Assembly: GCF_000238395.3 (NCBI RefSeq)
Contig: NZ_CP011025.1
Location: 1-64,000, forward strand
Origin: Pseudoalteromonas arctica A 37-1-2
Lineage (GTDB): Bacteria; Pseudomonadota; Gammaproteobacteria; Enterobacterales; Alteromonadaceae
DNA: 64,000 bases
Reading direction: 5' to 3'
The translations under genes and the position numbers were made by a program. Positions within the stretch are counted from its first letter, which is position 1; each line of letters begins with the position of its first letter. A model generated the notes under the pieces. It had not been told where the DNA came from and did not search any database. It was given only the letters and a program-made list of their open reading frames with translations. Positions 49,710-59,597 of the stretch are shown one piece after another.

Positions 49710-51086
49710 TTAAAGTCCACCCTGCGTTAGTTTGGTGGGGTTAAGTAGTTTTTCGAGTTCACTGCGTGGTAAATCAGTTTCTTGTTCGGCTACATCAATA
49801 ATAGGGCGGGCTTCTTTATAAGCCTGCTTTGCTATTTTTGCTGCTTTTTCATAACCGATCACCGGATTAAGTGCCGTCACTAAAATTGGATTTTTAGCGA
49901 GCGCTTTATCTATATTAGGCTGATTTACCTTAAAGCTGGCAATGGCTTTATCGCCCAATGCCTGCGCGCTATTGGCAAGTAATTCTATGCTTTGTAAAAT
50001 ATTATACGCAATGACTGGCAGCATAACGTTTAGCTCAAAATTACCCGCTTGGCCTGCTACGGTAATCGTGGCGTCGTTGCCAATAACTTGTGCGCTTACC
50101 ATGGCTGCGGCTTCTGGTATTACTGGGTTTACCTTACCTGGCATAATAGATGAGCCCGGTTGAAGTGCTTCAAGCTCTATTTCACCTAAGCCCGCAAGTG
50201 GTCCTGAATTCATCCAGCGTAGGTCATTCGCTATTTTCATTTGTGCTACAGCGAGTACTTTTAATTGCCCCGAAAGCGCGACGATGGCGTCTTGTGAACC
50301 TATATTATAAAAAAAGTTACTACTAGGCGTAAATCTAATGCCTACATTGGCACTCAGATTTTCTGCAAATTTGGCTGCAAACTTAGGGTCTGCATTTATT
50401 CCTGTTCCAACAGCTGTACCGCCTTGTGCAAGCTCGCATACACGCTCTAAGCTATGTCTAATTCCTGCTGCGGCATGATTAACTTGTGACTGCCATGCAC
50501 TGAGTGTTTGATCAAACGTTACAGGCATTGCATCCATTAAATGCGTACGGCCCGTTTTAACTATATGGCCTACTTCAGCTTTTTTCTTTTCCAGACTTTG
50601 CGATAAATTTTCAAGCGAAGGAAGTAATTCGTACACTACATTTATTGCGCTACTGAGTGCGATAGCAGTAGGGACTACATCGTTAGAGCTTTGCCCCATG
50701 TTTACATCATCATTAGGGTGAATGCTTTCATTGCCTATCCGGCTAGCAAGCGTTGCAATAACTTCATTGGCATTCATATTTGAGCTTGTGCCAGAACCTG
50801 TTTGAAAAATATCAACGGGAAAATGCTCAACATGTTCACCATCAATAATACTTTGGCAAGCTTGCTCAATTGCATCGGCTTTAGCTTTGCTTAAATGGCC
50901 TAGCTCACAGTTACTTTGTGCAGCGGCTTGTTTTATATAAGCCAGTGCAGTTATAAATTGCTTTGGCATTGGTAAGCCACTAATGGCAAAGTTATTAACC
51001 GCTCGCTGTGTTTGCGCTTGATAGAGCGCATCAGTAGGTACTTTTAGCTCGCCCATGCTGTCTGATTCTGTTCTAAAGTTGCTCAT
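49710..51086 (-). CDS. fumC: Class II fumarase
   Basis: FumC hydrates fumarate to malate without an iron-sulfur cluster, so it works under iron limitation and oxidative stress. The 458-residue product (E. coli 467) has the signature GSSIMPGKVNP, plus TGSGTSSNMNANEV and GRTHLMDAMPVTF. It sits 11 bases after fagA, behind a Fur box. Confidence 0.97.
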   Translation of the reverse strand: MSNFRTESDSMGELKVPTDALYQAQTQRAVNNFAISGLPMPKQFITALAYIKQAAAQSNCELGHLSKAKADAIEQACQSIIDGEHVEHFPVDIFQTGSGTSSNMNANEVIATLASRIGNESIHPNDDVNMGQSSNDVVPTAIALSSAINVVYELLPSLENLSQSLEKKKAEVGHIVKTGRTHLMDAMPVTFDQTLSAWQSQVNHAAAGIRHSLERVCELAQGGTAVGTGINADPKFAAKFAENLSANVGIRFTPSSNFFYNIGSQDAIVALSGQLKVLAVAQMKIANDLRWMNSGPLAGLGEIELEALQPGSSIMPGKVNPVIPEAAAMVSAQVIGNDATITVAGQAGNFELNVMLPVIAYNILQSIELLANSAQALGDKAIASFKVNQPNIDKALAKNPILVTALNPVIGYEKAAKIAKQAYKEARPIIDVAEQETDLPRSELEKLLNPTKLTQGGL

Positions 51087-51097
51087 AAGTGTGCTCC

Positions 51098-51463
51098 TTA
51101 AAAAGGGTTGAATTCGTGACTAAGAATACGAGCTTCACGCTCAAGTATTAAAAATTGTGCAGTATTGTTATGCACTTTATAAAACCGTTTTAGTGCTAAT
51201 AAAGGTTTGTATAGCTGCTCTAAACATTGTTTACGAATAGCATTATGTATAAGAGGGTCGCACATTTTGTTCATAATTTCATGGTGTGTGCGTCTAAGAT
51301 AAAACTCTTGAAGCAAGGGATTACGTTGTTGCTCAAATTTTTTGGCGACGTTAAGGGCGGTTTCTATGTAATCGGCAACGAGCATGGGTGCATGCAGGCC
51401 AGGTCTTAAGCAATGGCAAGAGAGTTCTTGATGGTAACGATGCTGGGCATAATTTGAAGACAT
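51098..51463 (-). CDS. fagA: FagA-like iron-regulated protein
   Basis: A 121-residue protein resembling FagA, the small protein preceding fumC in the iron-regulated fagA-fumC-orfX-sodA operon of Pseudomonas. It is rich in His, Cys and aromatic residues (QHRYHQELSCHC, FYLRRTHHEIMNKMCDPLI). Function is unknown. The assignment rests on length, position before fumC and the upstream Fur box. Confidence 0.75.
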   Translation of the reverse strand: MSSNYAQHRYHQELSCHCLRPGLHAPMLVADYIETALNVAKKFEQQRNPLLQEFYLRRTHHEIMNKMCDPLIHNAIRKQCLEQLYKPLLALKRFYKVHNNTAQFLILEREARILSHEFNPF

Positions 51464-51483
51464 AAAAAAACCGACTCAAGTTA

Positions 51484-51502
51484 ACGATAATAGTTATCAT
51501 TA
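51484..51502. promoter_or_regulatory. Fur box upstream of fagA-fumC
   Basis: AACGATAATAGTTATCATTA matches the Fur consensus GATAATGATAATCATTATC at most positions, including GATAAT and ATCATT. It lies about 20 bases before the fagA start. Confidence 0.85.
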
Positions 51503-51564
51503 CATTTAATCGGTTTCAGTGTAAACAGTTATTATAAAAATTATTTGCGATACTAATTTGAGTT

Positions 51565-51750
51565 TTAATTGTAGCCAAGAATAAATATCTGATCTGTTTC
51601 ATGTTTGGTCATCGCCTGTTGATTATGTTTAGGGTGCGAAAGTAAATCGATTACTGTAGCTCTCATATCAACGGCGTAACTATGATCGTCGGTGGTTTTT
51701 TCGGTTATAGCAATAGCTGCGTCTACAGCGGTATAAGGGGGTATATGCAT
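51565..51750 (-). CDS. Small protein of unknown function (61 aa)
   Basis: A 61-residue frame starting MHIPPYTAVDAAIAITEKT, behind a strong AAAGGATAAAATT ribosome site. No signal or membrane segment and no family recognised. It stands alone between fagA and the DUF938 gene. The ribosome site is the main evidence that it is real. Confidence 0.5.
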   Translation of the reverse strand: MHIPPYTAVDAAIAITEKTTDDHSYAVDMRATVIDLLSHPKHNQQAMTKHETDQIFILGYN

Positions 51751-51950
51751 AATTTTATCCTTTGAAATTTAATATAAGTTAAACCCTTTAGTGGGTTAGT
51801 TATATAAAAGCATATTACGTACCAATCGTAATAAATTAACTCAACCATATGATAGTTATAGTGTTTAAAAATTATCTTTTTTTCATCACGACAAAATAAG
51901 CTAAATTTGCTTTACTGTTGTGCATTAATCTACAATTTTGGTGCACAGTA

Positions 51951-52541
51951 ATGACAAAGCCATTTTCACAAGCCTGTGAAAACAATAAAACCCCTATTTT
52001 AGAGCAATTAAAGGACGTATTAAAAAATACTAAAACAGTACTCGAAGTTGGCTCAGGAACCGGCCAGCATAGTGTTTTTTTTGCAGAGCAATTACCACAT
52101 TTACAATGGCATACAAGTGATCGCGCTATAAACCACGAAGGGATTAATTTATGGCACCGCGAAGCTAATTCAACTAATTTACATGCACCACTTGAGCTTG
52201 ATTTAAATAATGAGTGGCCAATAGATAAAGTTGACGCTATTTATACTGCAAACACATTTCATATTGTAAGTTGGCAATTAGTTGAGCGTTTTTTTGACGG
52301 TGTTAAACGCCACTTAAATAGCGACGGTATGTTGTGTATTTATGGGCCATTCAAATACCAAGGTGAATTTACCAGCCCAAGTAATGATGACTTTAGTGCC
52401 TTTTTAACAGAGCGCGATCCGTTAAGTGGAATAAGAGATTTTGAAGCAGTTGAACAACTAGCTAAGCAAGCAGGGCTTACGCTTATTAGCGATACAGCCA
52501 TGCCTGCAAATAATCAGTTACTCGTTTTTAAACGGCAGTAA
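51951..52541 (+). CDS. DUF938 SAM-dependent methyltransferase-like protein
   Basis: A 196-residue protein of the DUF938 family: MTKPFSQACENNKTPIL at the start, the SAM-binding VLEVGSGTGQHSVFFA, and conserved YTANTFHIVSW and YGPFKYQGEFTS. The substrate is unknown. The ATG at 51951 is used, as upstream residues from 51918 do not belong to the family. Its end overlaps the convergent FemAB-like gene by 24 bases. Confidence 0.88.
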   Translation: MTKPFSQACENNKTPILEQLKDVLKNTKTVLEVGSGTGQHSVFFAEQLPHLQWHTSDRAINHEGINLWHREANSTNLHAPLELDLNNEWPIDKVDAIYTANTFHIVSWQLVERFFDGVKRHLNSDGMLCIYGPFKYQGEFTSPSNDDFSAFLTERDPLSGIRDFEAVEQLAKQAGLTLISDTAMPANNQLLVFKRQ

Positions 52542-53657
52542 TGAGCTACATTGCTCTTTATATATATCAATATGGCCGCGTTCACGCTTTAAGTAGTCGC
52601 TTATTGCATTACTAAAGTCGCCATCAACAATATGGTGAGCAGAGTAGGTAAGTACGGGTTCAAATCCGCGTGCTATTTTGTGCTCACCTTGTGCACCCGA
52701 ATGAAAACAGTTGAGTTTATGCTTTATTGCAAACTCAATACCTTGGTAATAACACAATTCAAAGTGCAGCGAATCTACTTCCTCACTTGCTCCCCAGTAG
52801 CGCCCATAAAGCGTATTTTTACCTACTAAACTAAGTGTTGCAGCAATCACGTTATCGTCTCTTTTGGCCAGCATAATAACGAGAGTATTAGCCATTAAGG
52901 CATGTAAAAGCGTAAAAAACTCCATATTTAAATAGCCCAAATGACCAGAGCGCTTTAAGTAGGTACGCTGATAAAACTCACAAAACAATTGCATTATCTC
53001 GGGCGTAATTTGCGTTCCTTGCAGCCATTCAATATCAATGTTCTGTTGCGCTATTTTAGCTCGCTCTTTTTTAAGTGACTTACGTTTTCGTGAGCTAAGC
53101 ATCTGCAAAAAGTCGTCAAAGGATTCATAACCTTTATTAAACCACTGAAATTGCACACCCACTCTTAACATGGCGTGTTGCTCAGTTAATGAGGTGGCTT
53201 GGGCTTGGTCGCAAAAATTAACATGCCATCCCGACCATCCTTGCTGAGCACTGTGTAAGCTAAGTTGCTCTGTAATGTATTGATATACCGCATTTGGATT
53301 AGCGTGCTCGATAGCAATGCGCTTGCCTTCAATAGGGCTAAAAGGAATGCCAGATAGCCACTTGGGATAATATTCTAAATCGTGTTTTTCGTATGCCTCA
53401 GCCCAGGCCCAGTCAAATACATACTCGCCGTATGAATGACTTTTTAAATACCCAGGTGCAAGTGCAACGAGCGTATCACTTTCAAAAATAGCGAGGTGAT
53501 GGGGCTGCCAACCACTTTTTTGTGTTACGCATTGGCTTTGTTCAAGGGCATATAAAAAAGCATGTTGAGTAAATGGTTCATCACCAAATAAACGTTGCCA
53601 CTGCGCCTGATCAATCTCATTAATACTGCTAAACCATTGGTGCGAAAACGTTCCCAT
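52518..53657 (-). CDS. FemAB-like acyltransferase (GNAT-type, DUF482)
   Basis: A 379-residue protein of the DUF482/FemAB-like GNAT family. Recognisable stretches are AWAEAYEKHDLEYYPKW, SRKRKSLKKERAK, YLKRSGHLGYLNMEFF and GAQGEHKIARGFEP. These proteins may transfer amino acids or acyl groups onto peptidoglycan-type or tRNA-derived substrates; the true substrate is unknown. It starts 6 bases after the hydrolase, in a three-gene operon. Confidence 0.88.
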   Translation of the reverse strand: MGTFSHQWFSSINEIDQAQWQRLFGDEPFTQHAFLYALEQSQCVTQKSGWQPHHLAIFESDTLVALAPGYLKSHSYGEYVFDWAWAEAYEKHDLEYYPKWLSGIPFSPIEGKRIAIEHANPNAVYQYITEQLSLHSAQQGWSGWHVNFCDQAQATSLTEQHAMLRVGVQFQWFNKGYESFDDFLQMLSSRKRKSLKKERAKIAQQNIDIEWLQGTQITPEIMQLFCEFYQRTYLKRSGHLGYLNMEFFTLLHALMANTLVIMLAKRDDNVIAATLSLVGKNTLYGRYWGASEEVDSLHFELCYYQGIEFAIKHKLNCFHSGAQGEHKIARGFEPVLTYSAHHIVDGDFSNAISDYLKRERGHIDIYKEQCSSLLPFKNE

Positions 53658-53663
53658 GACTAC

Positions 53664-55052
53664 TTACCTTGTAGTTGTTCTAAGCTGTTCTACGTTTTTA
53701 ATAAACGTACTAATTTGCATTTTAAGCTCGGTAAAATGAGGATTATAAGTTAAGCGCTGTAAAGCCGGATAGTGTTTTAAGTTGGCGCTTGTACGCTCTC
53801 CTAGTTGTGGGTTTTTAGTTGTTTTACATGTTTTATATAGGGACTCGTCGTTAATAAAGCTGCCACAATTGCGATAAGTTGCGTTAATTCCATAATGTGG
53901 ATTTTGCGGTGAGTTAACAACAGCAATATGCGACATACCATGAACCTTTTTACATTGAGGTGTTGTGCATTGCGGATTATTTACTGTGTAGTCACTAGCA
54001 AAGTCTGGCGGTAAAATATCAGTACTTCCATAAAGTACTAAAGTATCGAGTGGCTTATATTTGATTGAATTACCTTTGTGTAATGCACTCAATAACTTTA
54101 GCGTGGCACGCGTATCTATCGTGGTATCAATATCGCTAAGTACACTAAAAATAGGTAATTTAAGTGCAGGGCGTTTGTTCAAGCTACTTATGCTTGCAAG
54201 TGACATTGCATCGTACGAAGCGGCAGCTGCATTTAAAGGAAATGATTCATACTTAGCAAAGTCTACGTCGGCGTCTTTATCAATCCAATTAACAAAGGGT
54301 ATGGCATCAATCCACTTTGCTATCCAGCCGTACTTATTATGTGGCTCGGAGCCTGGCGAATAAAGCATAAGCGCTTTAATTTTAGGGGATACAGTGTGTT
54401 TGGTTGCGTAATCAATAAGTAACGCTGCACCGGTAGAGTAACCTGCGAGTATCACCTCATCAAAGTCTTGCACCGAGCGTTCAATACCGTATTTTATTGC
54501 TTGTTGCCATTGGCTAACGTCTACATTGAGTAAAGCACTTGCGGCGCTTCCATGTCCTGGTAATAAAATAGTACGCACAGTATAGCCTTGCTGATAATAC
54601 ACTTGTGCTAAATCGTGATACGTAAAGGGGGAGTCAGTTAGTCCGTGGATTAATAGCGCAACTTTATTGCGGTTTGGATGCGTAAGCTCAAAAGGGGCAA
54701 TAATATCTGCAATAGTAGGGTCAGGTTTTCGCGTACCTTGTGTTACTAATTGCTGATACGTTTGTGTAATAGCAGGGCATGGCATATTTGCACGTGGATT
54801 GGCTTTATTTATATGTTTATATGCAAAATCTAAGTAATCGTTAAATGGCAAAAGGGCGTGGTAATTAAAGCGCTGGTGGTTGTGCTCATTTTCAAAGCGT
54901 AATAAGCCTTGTTGCTTACTTTTTGTTATAAATTTAAAGTCGCTCGCCTGCGATATACAGTTTTGAGCGACAGCTGTATGAGAAAAAAGACTTAAAACAA
55001 AACCAAAAAATATTCTTAAAACTATTCTTAAAACTAAACCACTATTGTTCAT
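53664..55052 (-). CDS. Exported alpha/beta hydrolase
   Basis: A 462-residue alpha/beta hydrolase with an N-terminal signal or anchor (about residues 1-30, [22 protein letters not shown]). The hydrolase core has [23 protein letters not shown] and the nucleophile elbow GYSTG. His-type residues follow in HIAVV. A serine lipase/esterase or carboxylesterase role is likely; the substrate is unknown. The ATG at 55052 has an AGAAG site and overlaps the kinase end by 11 bases; a longer start at 55073 is possible. Confidence 0.88.
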   Translation of the reverse strand: MNNSGLVLRIVLRIFFGFVLSLFSHTAVAQNCISQASDFKFITKSKQQGLLRFENEHNHQRFNYHALLPFNDYLDFAYKHINKANPRANMPCPAITQTYQQLVTQGTRKPDPTIADIIAPFELTHPNRNKVALLIHGLTDSPFTYHDLAQVYYQQGYTVRTILLPGHGSAASALLNVDVSQWQQAIKYGIERSVQDFDEVILAGYSTGAALLIDYATKHTVSPKIKALMLYSPGSEPHNKYGWIAKWIDAIPFVNWIDKDADVDFAKYESFPLNAAAASYDAMSLASISSLNKRPALKLPIFSVLSDIDTTIDTRATLKLLSALHKGNSIKYKPLDTLVLYGSTDILPPDFASDYTVNNPQCTTPQCKKVHGMSHIAVVNSPQNPHYGINATYRNCGSFINDESLYKTCKTTKNPQLGERTSANLKHYPALQRLTYNPHFTELKMQISTFIKNVEQLRTTTR

Positions 55053-57777
55053 TAACTTCTGCATATTGGACAAGACACTCGGTTAGCTTAATGAGTTCAA
55101 GCGGTTTTGCAAGATGTTGATTAAATCCAACTGCTTGTGCATGTGCTTTATCCTCTGGCATTACGTCGGCAGTTAAGGCAATAATAGGGAGTTCTTGTTC
55201 GGTTTTAAACTGGCGGATCAGTGCCGTTGCTCTATAGCCATCCATTACAGGCATTTGGCAATCCATAAGCACTAAGTCAAAATGCTGCTTTTTCACTATA
55301 TCGACCGCCAACTCACCGTTTTCTACCATATACGGCACAATCCCTAACGAGCCAAGCATCGCTTTAATAACCATTTGATTTACTGGGTTATCCTCTGCGA
55401 CCAAAATGTCTAGCGAAGTAATATTAGTATTATCAAATGTAATAACATGTTCTTTTTTAGGCTCTGTTGTTTCTAATCGCATTGAAAATGTAAAAGTAGA
55501 GCCTTTATCTACTTCACTTTTAAGGGCTATTTCTCCCCCCATTAATTGGCTTAGCTCTTTTGCTATTGTTAAGCCAAGTCCTGTACCGCCAAACTGCCTT
55601 GAGGTAGAACTATCAGCTTGGGTAAATGCGTTAAATAATTTTTTATGCTGGCTTGGTTTTATACCTATTCCGGTATCACTAACGTTTATAACAAGCTGTA
55701 CTTTATTGGCGGCAGTAAACTCTGTTTCTATGTTTAAAGCAACGCTGCCTTGGCTTGTAAATTTAATCGCGTTACTACATAAATTAAGTAATACCTGCTC
55801 AATTCGCATAGGATCACCGATAAACCAGGTATTTAAAGGTAGCTTTGAGTTAACTTGCCAGTTAATACCTTTGTTAACTGCGCTTTGTTCAAACATATTG
55901 TCTATGCGTGTTATTAAAGCACCTAAGTCGAATGCAATAGATTCAATAACTAACTTTTGGGATTCTATTTTTGATATATCAAGAATGTCATTAATTAAGT
56001 TTAATAAACTTTTAGATGATGAGTTTATTTTATCTAAATAGCCAATGAGTGTACTTGCACTGTCTGTTTCTCGAGCAAGTGAAGAAAAGCCAATAACGGC
56101 GTTTAATGGTGTACGTATTTCGTGGCTCATATTCGCTAAAAATTGGCTTTTAGCCTGATTAGCTAAATCAGACTGCTGCTTTGCTTGTGCGAGTGAGTGT
56201 GTACGCTCAGCAACTTGACGTGTAAGTGCAATTTGTTGCTGATTAAACAGCAGTAAAACCATTAAAATTAAAGAACATACGGCAACTTGGAGTATGAGCA
56301 ATAATAGAGTTAGTTGGCTATTATGTTGTGTTAAAAAGCTTTCTTTAAGGGCTAGTTTTACAATCCATTTTTGCCCTGCAAAGTCCACGTCAAACGACAT
56401 TAAACGGCTGCCTTTGGCTTGCTGAACATCCTGAGAGTAATTACTATAAAACGGCGGTGTGTTTGTATCTTCGTATATACCAATCGAAAACATATCAGAC
56501 TGTTCTTTAGAAATGGCCTGCTCAATAATACTACGCACTAAAAATATACCAGTGGCATAGCCTTTAATTGTTTTTTCATCGTTATATTGGGAGTACACAG
56601 GGGCAAATAATAAATAGGCTGGTTTAGGTTGTTTGGTTTGCACCAACTGAATTATTTTAGTTCCGACTGGCATGTACTTTATAGCGGGGTTAAGCAGAGA
56701 GTTTTTTCGATCAGGGTTTGAAAATACATTAAAGCCAATCGCTTTTTGATTACCATTAAAAGGAGCTATGTATTTTACTATAACAAGGGGATCGTTAATT
56801 TCAAGAGGTTCGCCAACTATATCAATATCTAAATGGTAAATGTTTGATATTTCTTGAGCAAAGACTTCGCGTTGATCTTGAGGTATTTTTGCATTCCACG
56901 ATAAAGCGTTAATAAACTCGTATTGAGTTAGTAACTGACTAGCATAAGAATAAAAATCTTGCTGGCTCAGCATGGGAGATGATTGAACCTGACTTGCTAA
57001 GCTCTGCACTGCAATAATACTGCGATTTGTATATCTATAAAGGCTGTTTTCTATAACGTGGACTTCACGTTCGGCAATTTTAATAGTGCTTATACGATTT
57101 TCCTGATCGTATAATTGTGTTGTTACCGCGACTGATAAAAATAAAACTGAGCATACTGCAATTGTCGGAAATGCCGATATAGTATGTTGATTAGACTTTT
57201 GTGGTAATAAAGAAAGTAAAAATGGAGTTGCAATTAATACCCCTAATGTATCGCCAAGCCACCAGTAAATAACATTATTCCAATGATTATCAATACTGTA
57301 AATCGAGTTAAATTGACTTAGTGCGAATACGCCAAAGTTAGCTGAAATTAAGCTGACCAATATGGCTATGACTAAAATAAAGTAAATTATATTCTTGCGC
57401 TTTTTAAAACGCAGCGGGTGACCAAGCCAATACTTTAAAAAAGCTGCGCCGACCATTGCCTGTATAACAACACCAAAGGCGATATACATAGCCTCGTTGA
57501 ATGAGTTGCCGACCAGGACTAGCTCATGAGCTGAACTATCAAAAATATTTAGGTTAAACGCAATTGCAGCTACGAATAAAGGCGGGATAAAGCGCCACCA
57601 CCAAATATAACAACCGACTAGAGCTATACCGGCAGGTAACCAAATTGGAATTATTTGCGAGTTAAAAGCAAGTTTAGTGAGTGCTATGCCGACTAAAAAA
57701 TATGCTAAAGCAAACATGATGTAAAAAATAATGGAATGATTTTTAGAGTTAAAATTTTTCACATAAGGTCCAAGCAA
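55042..57777 (-). CDS. MASE1-CHASE hybrid sensor histidine kinase
   Basis: A 911-residue hybrid kinase in the order MASE1 (about 1-225, membrane segments), CHASE sensor domain (about 245-480, periplasmic loop with [15 protein letters not shown] and APVYSQYND), a membrane segment, HisKA with His552 in [16 protein letters not shown], HATPase with [14 protein letters not shown], and a C-terminal receiver with Asp839 in [16 protein letters not shown]. No cognate response regulator or output domain is adjacent; the operon partners are a hydrolase and an acyltransferase. The signal is unknown; CHASE domains bind small molecules. Confidence 0.93.
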   Translation of the reverse strand: MLGPYVKNFNSKNHSIIFYIMFALAYFLVGIALTKLAFNSQIIPIWLPAGIALVGCYIWWWRFIPPLFVAAIAFNLNIFDSSAHELVLVGNSFNEAMYIAFGVVIQAMVGAAFLKYWLGHPLRFKKRKNIIYFILVIAILVSLISANFGVFALSQFNSIYSIDNHWNNVIYWWLGDTLGVLIATPFLLSLLPQKSNQHTISAFPTIAVCSVLFLSVAVTTQLYDQENRISTIKIAEREVHVIENSLYRYTNRSIIAVQSLASQVQSSPMLSQQDFYSYASQLLTQYEFINALSWNAKIPQDQREVFAQEISNIYHLDIDIVGEPLEINDPLVIVKYIAPFNGNQKAIGFNVFSNPDRKNSLLNPAIKYMPVGTKIIQLVQTKQPKPAYLLFAPVYSQYNDEKTIKGYATGIFLVRSIIEQAISKEQSDMFSIGIYEDTNTPPFYSNYSQDVQQAKGSRLMSFDVDFAGQKWIVKLALKESFLTQHNSQLTLLLLILQVAVCSLILMVLLLFNQQQIALTRQVAERTHSLAQAKQQSDLANQAKSQFLANMSHEIRTPLNAVIGFSSLARETDSASTLIGYLDKINSSSKSLLNLINDILDISKIESQKLVIESIAFDLGALITRIDNMFEQSAVNKGINWQVNSKLPLNTWFIGDPMRIEQVLLNLCSNAIKFTSQGSVALNIETEFTAANKVQLVINVSDTGIGIKPSQHKKLFNAFTQADSSTSRQFGGTGLGLTIAKELSQLMGGEIALKSEVDKGSTFTFSMRLETTEPKKEHVITFDNTNITSLDILVAEDNPVNQMVIKAMLGSLGIVPYMVENGELAVDIVKKQHFDLVLMDCQMPVMDGYRATALIRQFKTEQELPIIALTADVMPEDKAHAQAVGFNQHLAKPLELIKLTECLVQYAEVNEQ

Positions 57778-57834
57778 TTATTATTATCGTTTTGAAATAT
57801 CAGTATAGCTAACAGTAAGTTATTTTGGTTATTT

Positions 57835-58290
57835 TTATAATGGTAACTGTTTTTTGCTAAATGACTGCTTTAACACGACTGTTGATTCTATATTTGCAAT
57901 ACAACTTAAACTACCTAGTTGATGTTTTACAAATGTTTCGTAGCTCTCAAGATCATGTGCAATGATTTTTAATAAATAATCATAGCTTCCTGATATTACA
58001 CAACACTCTAATACATGTGGTAATTTTTCTACATGTTGCTCAAATTGCTCTGCAGCACTTACCGAGTTTTGGCTTAATCGTACGAATGCATATACCAACA
58101 CATTAAGGTTAAGTGCTTTAGGATTTATGGCGGCGTGGTAGCCGGTAATAATGTTTTCTTGCTCTAACTTTTTTATACGCCTTAGGCAAGGTGTATCCGA
58201 TAGGTTGATACCGCTGGCCAAGTCTGAAACCGACATACGAGCTTGGCTTTGCAGTGCAATGAGTAATTGCTGATCTTTTTTATCTAACAT
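57835..58290 (-). CDS. Lrp/AsnC family transcriptional regulator
   Basis: A 151-residue Lrp-type regulator. It has an N-terminal winged helix (residues ~5-60, LDKKDQQLLIALQSQARMSVSDLA ending SDTPCLRRIKKLE) and a C-terminal RAM ligand domain. It is divergent from the PrnB-like and kynureninase-like genes, the usual layout for a regulator of kynurenine catabolism responding to tryptophan or kynurenine. The ligand is an inference. Confidence 0.92.
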   Translation of the reverse strand: MLDKKDQQLLIALQSQARMSVSDLASGINLSDTPCLRRIKKLEQENIITGYHAAINPKALNLNVLVYAFVRLSQNSVSAAEQFEQHVEKLPHVLECCVISGSYDYLLKIIAHDLESYETFVKHQLGSLSCIANIESTVVLKQSFSKKQLPL

Positions 58291-58381
58291 AGTTGTCGGC
58301 TTTTATTAATTATTTTTATATTTGTAGTGATTATTGCTAAGTATTACAGTTTTTACTAATTTTTTTGGCGTTTTACCCTCA

Positions 58382-58409
58382 TTGAACTCTGTTAGCATTT
58401 AACTATAAA
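58382..58409 (+). promoter_or_regulatory. Putative promoter of the PrnB-like operon
   Basis: TTGAAC at 58382-58387, a 16-base spacer, and TATAAA at 58404-58409; start expected about 10 bases before the gene. It lies in the divergent region shared with the Lrp-type regulator. Confidence 0.55.
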
Positions 58410-58426
58410 AATAATAGAGCACACCA

Positions 58427-59596
58427 ATGAACACACATACCGCTATTTTCGATCACTGGATACGAACAGAGTTTGTCACTTTAAATAGTGAATTAGAGCA
58501 GCTTTATTGGCAGCAAACCGATAAAGCCAATGTAGAAGGGGTAGGCGAGGCCTTAAAGCAACAATTAGAAAAAGAAGGCAACGTATTAATTAGCAATTTA
58601 TTAGCCGAGGGAAACACAGATCAAGGCTTTGATAGCGCTTTTGACTTACTCGGTAACGTAGGATTGTTTATGGCGGCGTGTAGGCGCCATGAAATTACCG
58701 AACCAAACAGAGAAACCAGCTCCCCACTAATAGATGCTTCAGCGCTTGCTATGCATATTGGCGCATCCATTGGCGTAACCCCTCGTTTTGCTACCGCCCA
58801 CTTAACTACTCATAACAAAGCACTTAACGGTATTTATAAACGATTTACCAATTTACCTGATGAAAAGCTATTTCTTGATTACAACACCCAAGGTATTTTG
58901 GCCTATAAACGTGCAAGTGATGCTTTATTAAAAATATTGCCGTTAGGTATCTCACACCCCCTGTGTGGTGAGTTATTAAAAGTAGCCAAACAAGCGCTTA
59001 TAGATGTAATTGAGTCAAATAATGCACTTTATTCTGAGCTCGATACAGATCGCTTTTTTAACTGCGTTCGCCCTTATTATAAACCGTACCGTGTAGGTAA
59101 AGAGGTTTACAGAGGTGCAAATGCTGGTGACTTTGCAGGTATTAACGTGATTGATATGTTACTAGGGCTTTGTAGCGCAAATGAGCCTAGTTACTCGCAA
59201 ATGCTGGTGGATAAGTTTTTATATATGATGCCAGAGGATCAACAAATCCTGCGAGAAGCCATGCGTATGCAAAGCTTTATGGATGACTTTTTACAAGCCA
59301 AGCAATATAAAAATACAGATTGGTTTAAAAACCATGCAACGTTATTTATTCAAGTGTGTAAATTACATGGCGACACCGCAGTCGGTCATCATAATCAACT
59401 GGTTGAAAAGTTTATTGCTCAGCCCTCAAAAAATATGCAACAGCAGCATATGAGCAAGGTAACAGCAAGTGGTCCGCCGCTTCATGTGTTACTTGATTCG
59501 CTCGAAAAATTAAGAGATAGGCGAGCCAGTGCCAAACGCGACGATATAAAAACACGTTTTGACGATCTAAATACACTTAAAAAATGGGTTAAATAG
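58427..59596 (+). CDS. PrnB/IDO-like haem protein (DUF1864)
   Basis: A 389-residue protein of the PrnB/DUF1864 group, distant relatives of tryptophan 2,3-dioxygenase and indoleamine 2,3-dioxygenase. The all-helical pattern and stretches such as RFFNCVRPYYKPYRVGKEVYRGANAGDFAGINVIDMLLG and MRMQSFMDDFLQAKQY are typical of it. PrnB makes a pyrrole from chlorotryptophan in pyrrolnitrin synthesis. Next to a kynureninase-like gene, this copy more likely acts on tryptophan itself. It starts 2 bases before the kynureninase-like gene. Confidence 0.82.
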   Translation: MNTHTAIFDHWIRTEFVTLNSELEQLYWQQTDKANVEGVGEALKQQLEKEGNVLISNLLAEGNTDQGFDSAFDLLGNVGLFMAACRRHEITEPNRETSSPLIDASALAMHIGASIGVTPRFATAHLTTHNKALNGIYKRFTNLPDEKLFLDYNTQGILAYKRASDALLKILPLGISHPLCGELLKVAKQALIDVIESNNALYSELDTDRFFNCVRPYYKPYRVGKEVYRGANAGDFAGINVIDMLLGLCSANEPSYSQMLVDKFLYMMPEDQQILREAMRMQSFMDDFLQAKQYKNTDWFKNHATLFIQVCKLHGDTAVGHHNQLVEKFIAQPSKNMQQQHMSKVTASGPPLHVLLDSLEKLRDRRASAKRDDIKTRFDDLNTLKKWVK

Positions 59597-59597
59597 C

